Assembly: GCA_024402335.1 (NCBI GenBank)
Contig: JAKSTZ010000007.1
Span: 1-64,000, forward strand
DNA: 64,000 nucleotides
Origin: Bacteroidales bacterium
GTDB taxonomy: Bacteria; Bacteroidota; Bacteroidia; Bacteroidales; UBA1715
Direction: 5' to 3'
This document shows, in pieces, positions 62,029-64,000 of the stretch (positions are counted from its first letter, which is position 1; the number at the start of each line of letters is the position of its first letter). Under the pieces are notes generated by a model, which saw nothing but the letters and a program-made list of their open reading frames with translations, ran no database searches and was not told the origin of the DNA. A program made the translations under genes and the position numbers.

Positions 62029-62838
62029 CTATTTATGTAATCTGAAAAAATGATCCACAGGTCCGTGTCCGTGACCAATCTCATATTGTGCTCCCGATAG
62101 TATAGCTTGATTTATATATTCTTTTGCTGCTTTTGCGGCATCAGTTAATGAATATCCTTGTGCAAGAAATGAGGCAAATGCCGATGACATAGTACAACCG
62201 GTTCCGTGGGTGTTTTTTGTCTCTATTCGTGGAGAACGAAGTTCTGTAGTTGTATTGTCTTCTGCATTATAGAAGATGTCTATCAATTCGTTTTCAGTTG
62301 CGTGCCCGGCTTTCATCAGTACAGATACATTTCCTGTTTTAGAAAGTTTTTGGGCAATCTGTGGTAGGTCTTTTTGTGATGCTATCTGTATTCCTGTAAG
62401 ATATTCGGCTTCTGGAATATTGGGTGTAATAACTCTGGCTAAAGGAAATAATTCAGTCTTTAATGCTTCTATAGCAGAATCTTCTATTAATTTATGTCCA
62501 GAAGTTGAAATCATTACCGGGTCAAGTACCACATTGGTAATGTTCCATTTACGTATTTGTTCTGCTATGGCGCAGATTATTTCCGTGCTATGTAACATGC
62601 CGATTTTTATTGCATCCACACCAATGTCGCTTATCACGGCTTGGATTTGTGCTGCTACAATTTCAGGAGAAATACCAACAACTTGTTCTACGCCTATGGT
62701 GTTTTGTACGGTAATGGCTGTAATGGCGCTTGCTGCGTATCCGCCTGTTGCCGAAATTGTCTTTATGTCGGCTTGTATGCCTGCTCCTCCGCCAGAATCA
62801 CTTCCTGCAATTGTTAGTACTCGTGGATATTGTTTCAT
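62029..62838 (-). CDS. thiD: HMP/HMP-P kinase
   Basis: A 269-aa ribokinase-family enzyme that phosphorylates 4-amino-5-hydroxymethyl-2-methylpyrimidine (phosphate) for thiamine synthesis. TIAGSDSGGGAGIQADIKT is the substrate-binding start, VLDPVMISTSGHKL the magnesium and ATP region, and NTHGTGCTMSSAFAS the catalytic anion-hole motif with Asp replaced by the GTGC set. Starts 4 bases after thiL. Confidence 0.95.
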   Translation of the reverse strand: MKQYPRVLTIAGSDSGGGAGIQADIKTISATGGYAASAITAITVQNTIGVEQVVGISPEIVAAQIQAVISDIGVDAIKIGMLHSTEIICAIAEQIRKWNITNVVLDPVMISTSGHKLIEDSAIEALKTELFPLARVITPNIPEAEYLTGIQIASQKDLPQIAQKLSKTGNVSVLMKAGHATENELIDIFYNAEDNTTTELRSPRIETKNTHGTGCTMSSAFASFLAQGYSLTDAAKAAKEYINQAILSGAQYEIGHGHGPVDHFFRLHK

Positions 62839-62842
62839 GTTT

Positions 62843-63790
62843 CTAAAAATGTCTAAAACCTAAATACTCTTTATTACTTCCTTCCCAATTTAGTTCGTTT
62901 CCTGCTGTTACGGTTCCTATAATTGTATGAGCTACGGTTATTTGTTTTTCTGCTTCTGGTGAAACGGTAAAAACGAGTTCATAGTCTTCGCCACCGCAAG
63001 TTGCTAGTTGGATAGCATCAAGATGGTTGGTGGTACAGTAACGACGTAGTTGTGGTGATAGGGGAATTGTCTCTACTTGAATGTTGATACCTACTTGTGA
63101 TTCTTCTATAATATGTCGCAAATCAGAACCTATGCCGTCGGAAATGTCCATCATTGCATGAACTCCTTCGGTTTTTGCCAGTTCAATTCCTTCAAAAAGA
63201 CGTGGAGTAGGATGGTAGTGTCGATTTACCAACCAATGCTCATCTTCTTTTCGTTCACGTTTGTTTAAAATTACGTCAAGACCTGCGGCAGAATCTCCTA
63301 ATGTTCCTGTGACACAAACTAAATCACCAACTTGTGCGGAATTTCGCTTACGGGATAGTCCTTTTTTTGTCTTTCCTAAAACGGTAACACAAATACAGAT
63401 TCTATCAAGGGATGAGGTTGTGTCGCCACCTAGTAATGGAAAACTGAACTGTTGTGAAATTGCTTGATAGCCTTCCATAAATCTTGCTATCCATTCATCG
63501 GAGAGATTTTTCGGTAATGAAAATGCCAAAAAACTTCCAATAGGTTCACCGCCCATTGCTGCAATGTCGCTAAAATTTACCGCTGCAGATTTCCAACCTA
63601 ATTGGTACGGATTTACATCTTCGCGTAGAAAATGCACGCCTTCCATCAACATATCGGTGCTGACAAGTGTTTCGTATCCTTCTTGTTGGGGAATCACTGC
63701 ACAATCGTCACCTATACCTTGAATATTTTCAGGGACAATAACTGATGAACGAATCTGTTGTATTAGTTCGAATTCTCCTAATTTGCTCAT
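62843..63790 (-). CDS. thiL: thiamine-monophosphate kinase
   Basis: A 315-aa enzyme making thiamine diphosphate from thiamine monophosphate. The start MSKLGEFELIQQIR is preferred over a frame 10 codons longer (63820). GIGDDCAVI, TDMLMEGVHF, AVNFSDIAAMGGEP, GGDTTSS and MDISDGIGSDLRHI are AIR-synthase-type motifs. Lies between thiC and thiD, all minus strand. Confidence 0.95.
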   Translation of the reverse strand: MSKLGEFELIQQIRSSVIVPENIQGIGDDCAVIPQQEGYETLVSTDMLMEGVHFLREDVNPYQLGWKSAAVNFSDIAAMGGEPIGSFLAFSLPKNLSDEWIARFMEGYQAISQQFSFPLLGGDTTSSLDRICICVTVLGKTKKGLSRKRNSAQVGDLVCVTGTLGDSAAGLDVILNKRERKEDEHWLVNRHYHPTPRLFEGIELAKTEGVHAMMDISDGIGSDLRHIIEESQVGINIQVETIPLSPQLRRYCTTNHLDAIQLATCGGEDYELVFTVSPEAEKQITVAHTIIGTVTAGNELNWEGSNKEYLGFRHF

Positions 63791-63807
63791 TAATAGTCCT
63801 GTAAAAA

Positions 63808-63837
63808 TGTAGAGATGCAAGTCTTTGCATCTCTACA
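63808..63837. repeat. palindromic repeat between thiC and thiL
   Basis: TGTAGAGATGCAA pairs perfectly with TTGCATCTCTACA (13 bases each, loop GTCT). The GTAGAGA..TCTCTAC core resembles an intergenic palindrome found widely in Bacteroidetes and cyanobacteria. On the minus strand it is followed by TTTTTAC, so it may also act as a weak terminator. Confidence 0.7.
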
Positions 63838-63864
63838 ATGAATATTCAGAATAAAAAAGACGTA

Positions 63865-64000
63865 TTATAGTTTTCGTAAGTCGTGAGTCAATTTTGCTGC
63901 ACAGAAATTTGGACCGCACATAGTGCAGTATTCGCCATCTGTGTGGCCTGCTTCTTCGAAATATTGTAATGCTCGTTCCGGATCTAATGAAAGATGGAAT
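63865..64000 (-). CDS. thiC: phosphomethylpyrimidine synthase, 3' end only
   Basis: The window holds the last 45 codons: LDPERALQYFEEAG, then DGEYCTMCGPNFCAAKL and the end THDLRKL. CTMCGPNFC is the ThiC CxxCxxxxC that binds the 4Fe-4S cluster for its radical SAM reaction, which makes the HMP-P handled by thiD. The 5' part lies beyond the window. Confidence 0.93.
   Translation of the reverse strand, partial: FHLSLDPERALQYFEEAGHTDGEYCTMCGPNFCAAKLTHDLRKL

Noticed and set aside
63790..64000. TPP riboswitch for the thi genes
   Set aside because: The only gap in view has a palindrome but no thi-box; a riboswitch would lie upstream of thiC, outside the window.

Overview
The window is AT-rich DNA from a member of the Bacteroidota, most likely order Bacteroidales. 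The evidence is type IX secretion (T9SS) sorting domains of both type A and type B, Bacteroidetes-type -7 promoter boxes (TAnnTTTG), lipoproteins of the SCKKDD style, the ribosomal gene order rplM-rpsI-rpsB-tsf, and very large Ig-like and gliding-type surface proteins. I cannot name a genus from the sequence.

Positions 17-42251 are one integrated genetic element. A perfect 46-base direct repeat (17-62 and 42206-42251) is the 3' half of a tRNA-Lys(CTT) gene. A tyrosine integrase sits just inside the left copy. Both ends also carry an identical 21-base sequence with two TGTTCG motifs. From left to right the element holds: (a) a three-gene secreted-protein operon, 1.5-11.7 kb, minus strand, encoding a three-cohesin-like T9SS protein, an Asp-box beta-propeller T9SS protein and a large dockerin-ended protein; (b) a zone of broken and chimeric genes, 11.9-14.9 kb; (c) a Panacea-type toxin-antitoxin pair, 14.9-16.0 kb; (d) an HU gene; (e) a minus-strand DNA module, 17.1-24.6 kb, with a RadA-like ATPase, a strawberry-notch-type helicase and a DNA methyltransferase joined to an ArdC-like zincin; (f) a tightly coupled minus-strand module, 24.7-35.3 kb, of small membrane, basic, coiled-coil and beta-rich proteins plus a membrane-anchored amidase, a peptidoglycan-binding protein and a transglutaminase-like protein; (g) a PARIS-like defence operon (HNH, AAA ATPase, DUF4435/TOPRIM), 35.8-38.4 kb; (h) phage-type early genes and a CI-like repressor around a divergent control region, 38.5-41.8 kb.

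Module (f) looks like virion morphogenesis, yet I see no terminase, portal, tape measure, sheath or baseplate gene, and no conjugation gene. My leading hypothesis is a provirus of a non-tailed, possibly membrane-containing virus with beta-rich capsid proteins. The 208-aa protein at 31219-31845, followed by a strong terminator, is the best major capsid candidate. This is inference and needs structure prediction.

From 42.25 kb onward is host chromosome: rplM-rpsI, rpsB-tsf, pyrH, a FISUMP-type lipoprotein, radC, a beta-propeller lipoprotein, a 3433-aa T9SS protein with a GH8-like catalytic domain, two lipoproteins, and the thiamine genes thiD, thiL and the 3' end of thiC.
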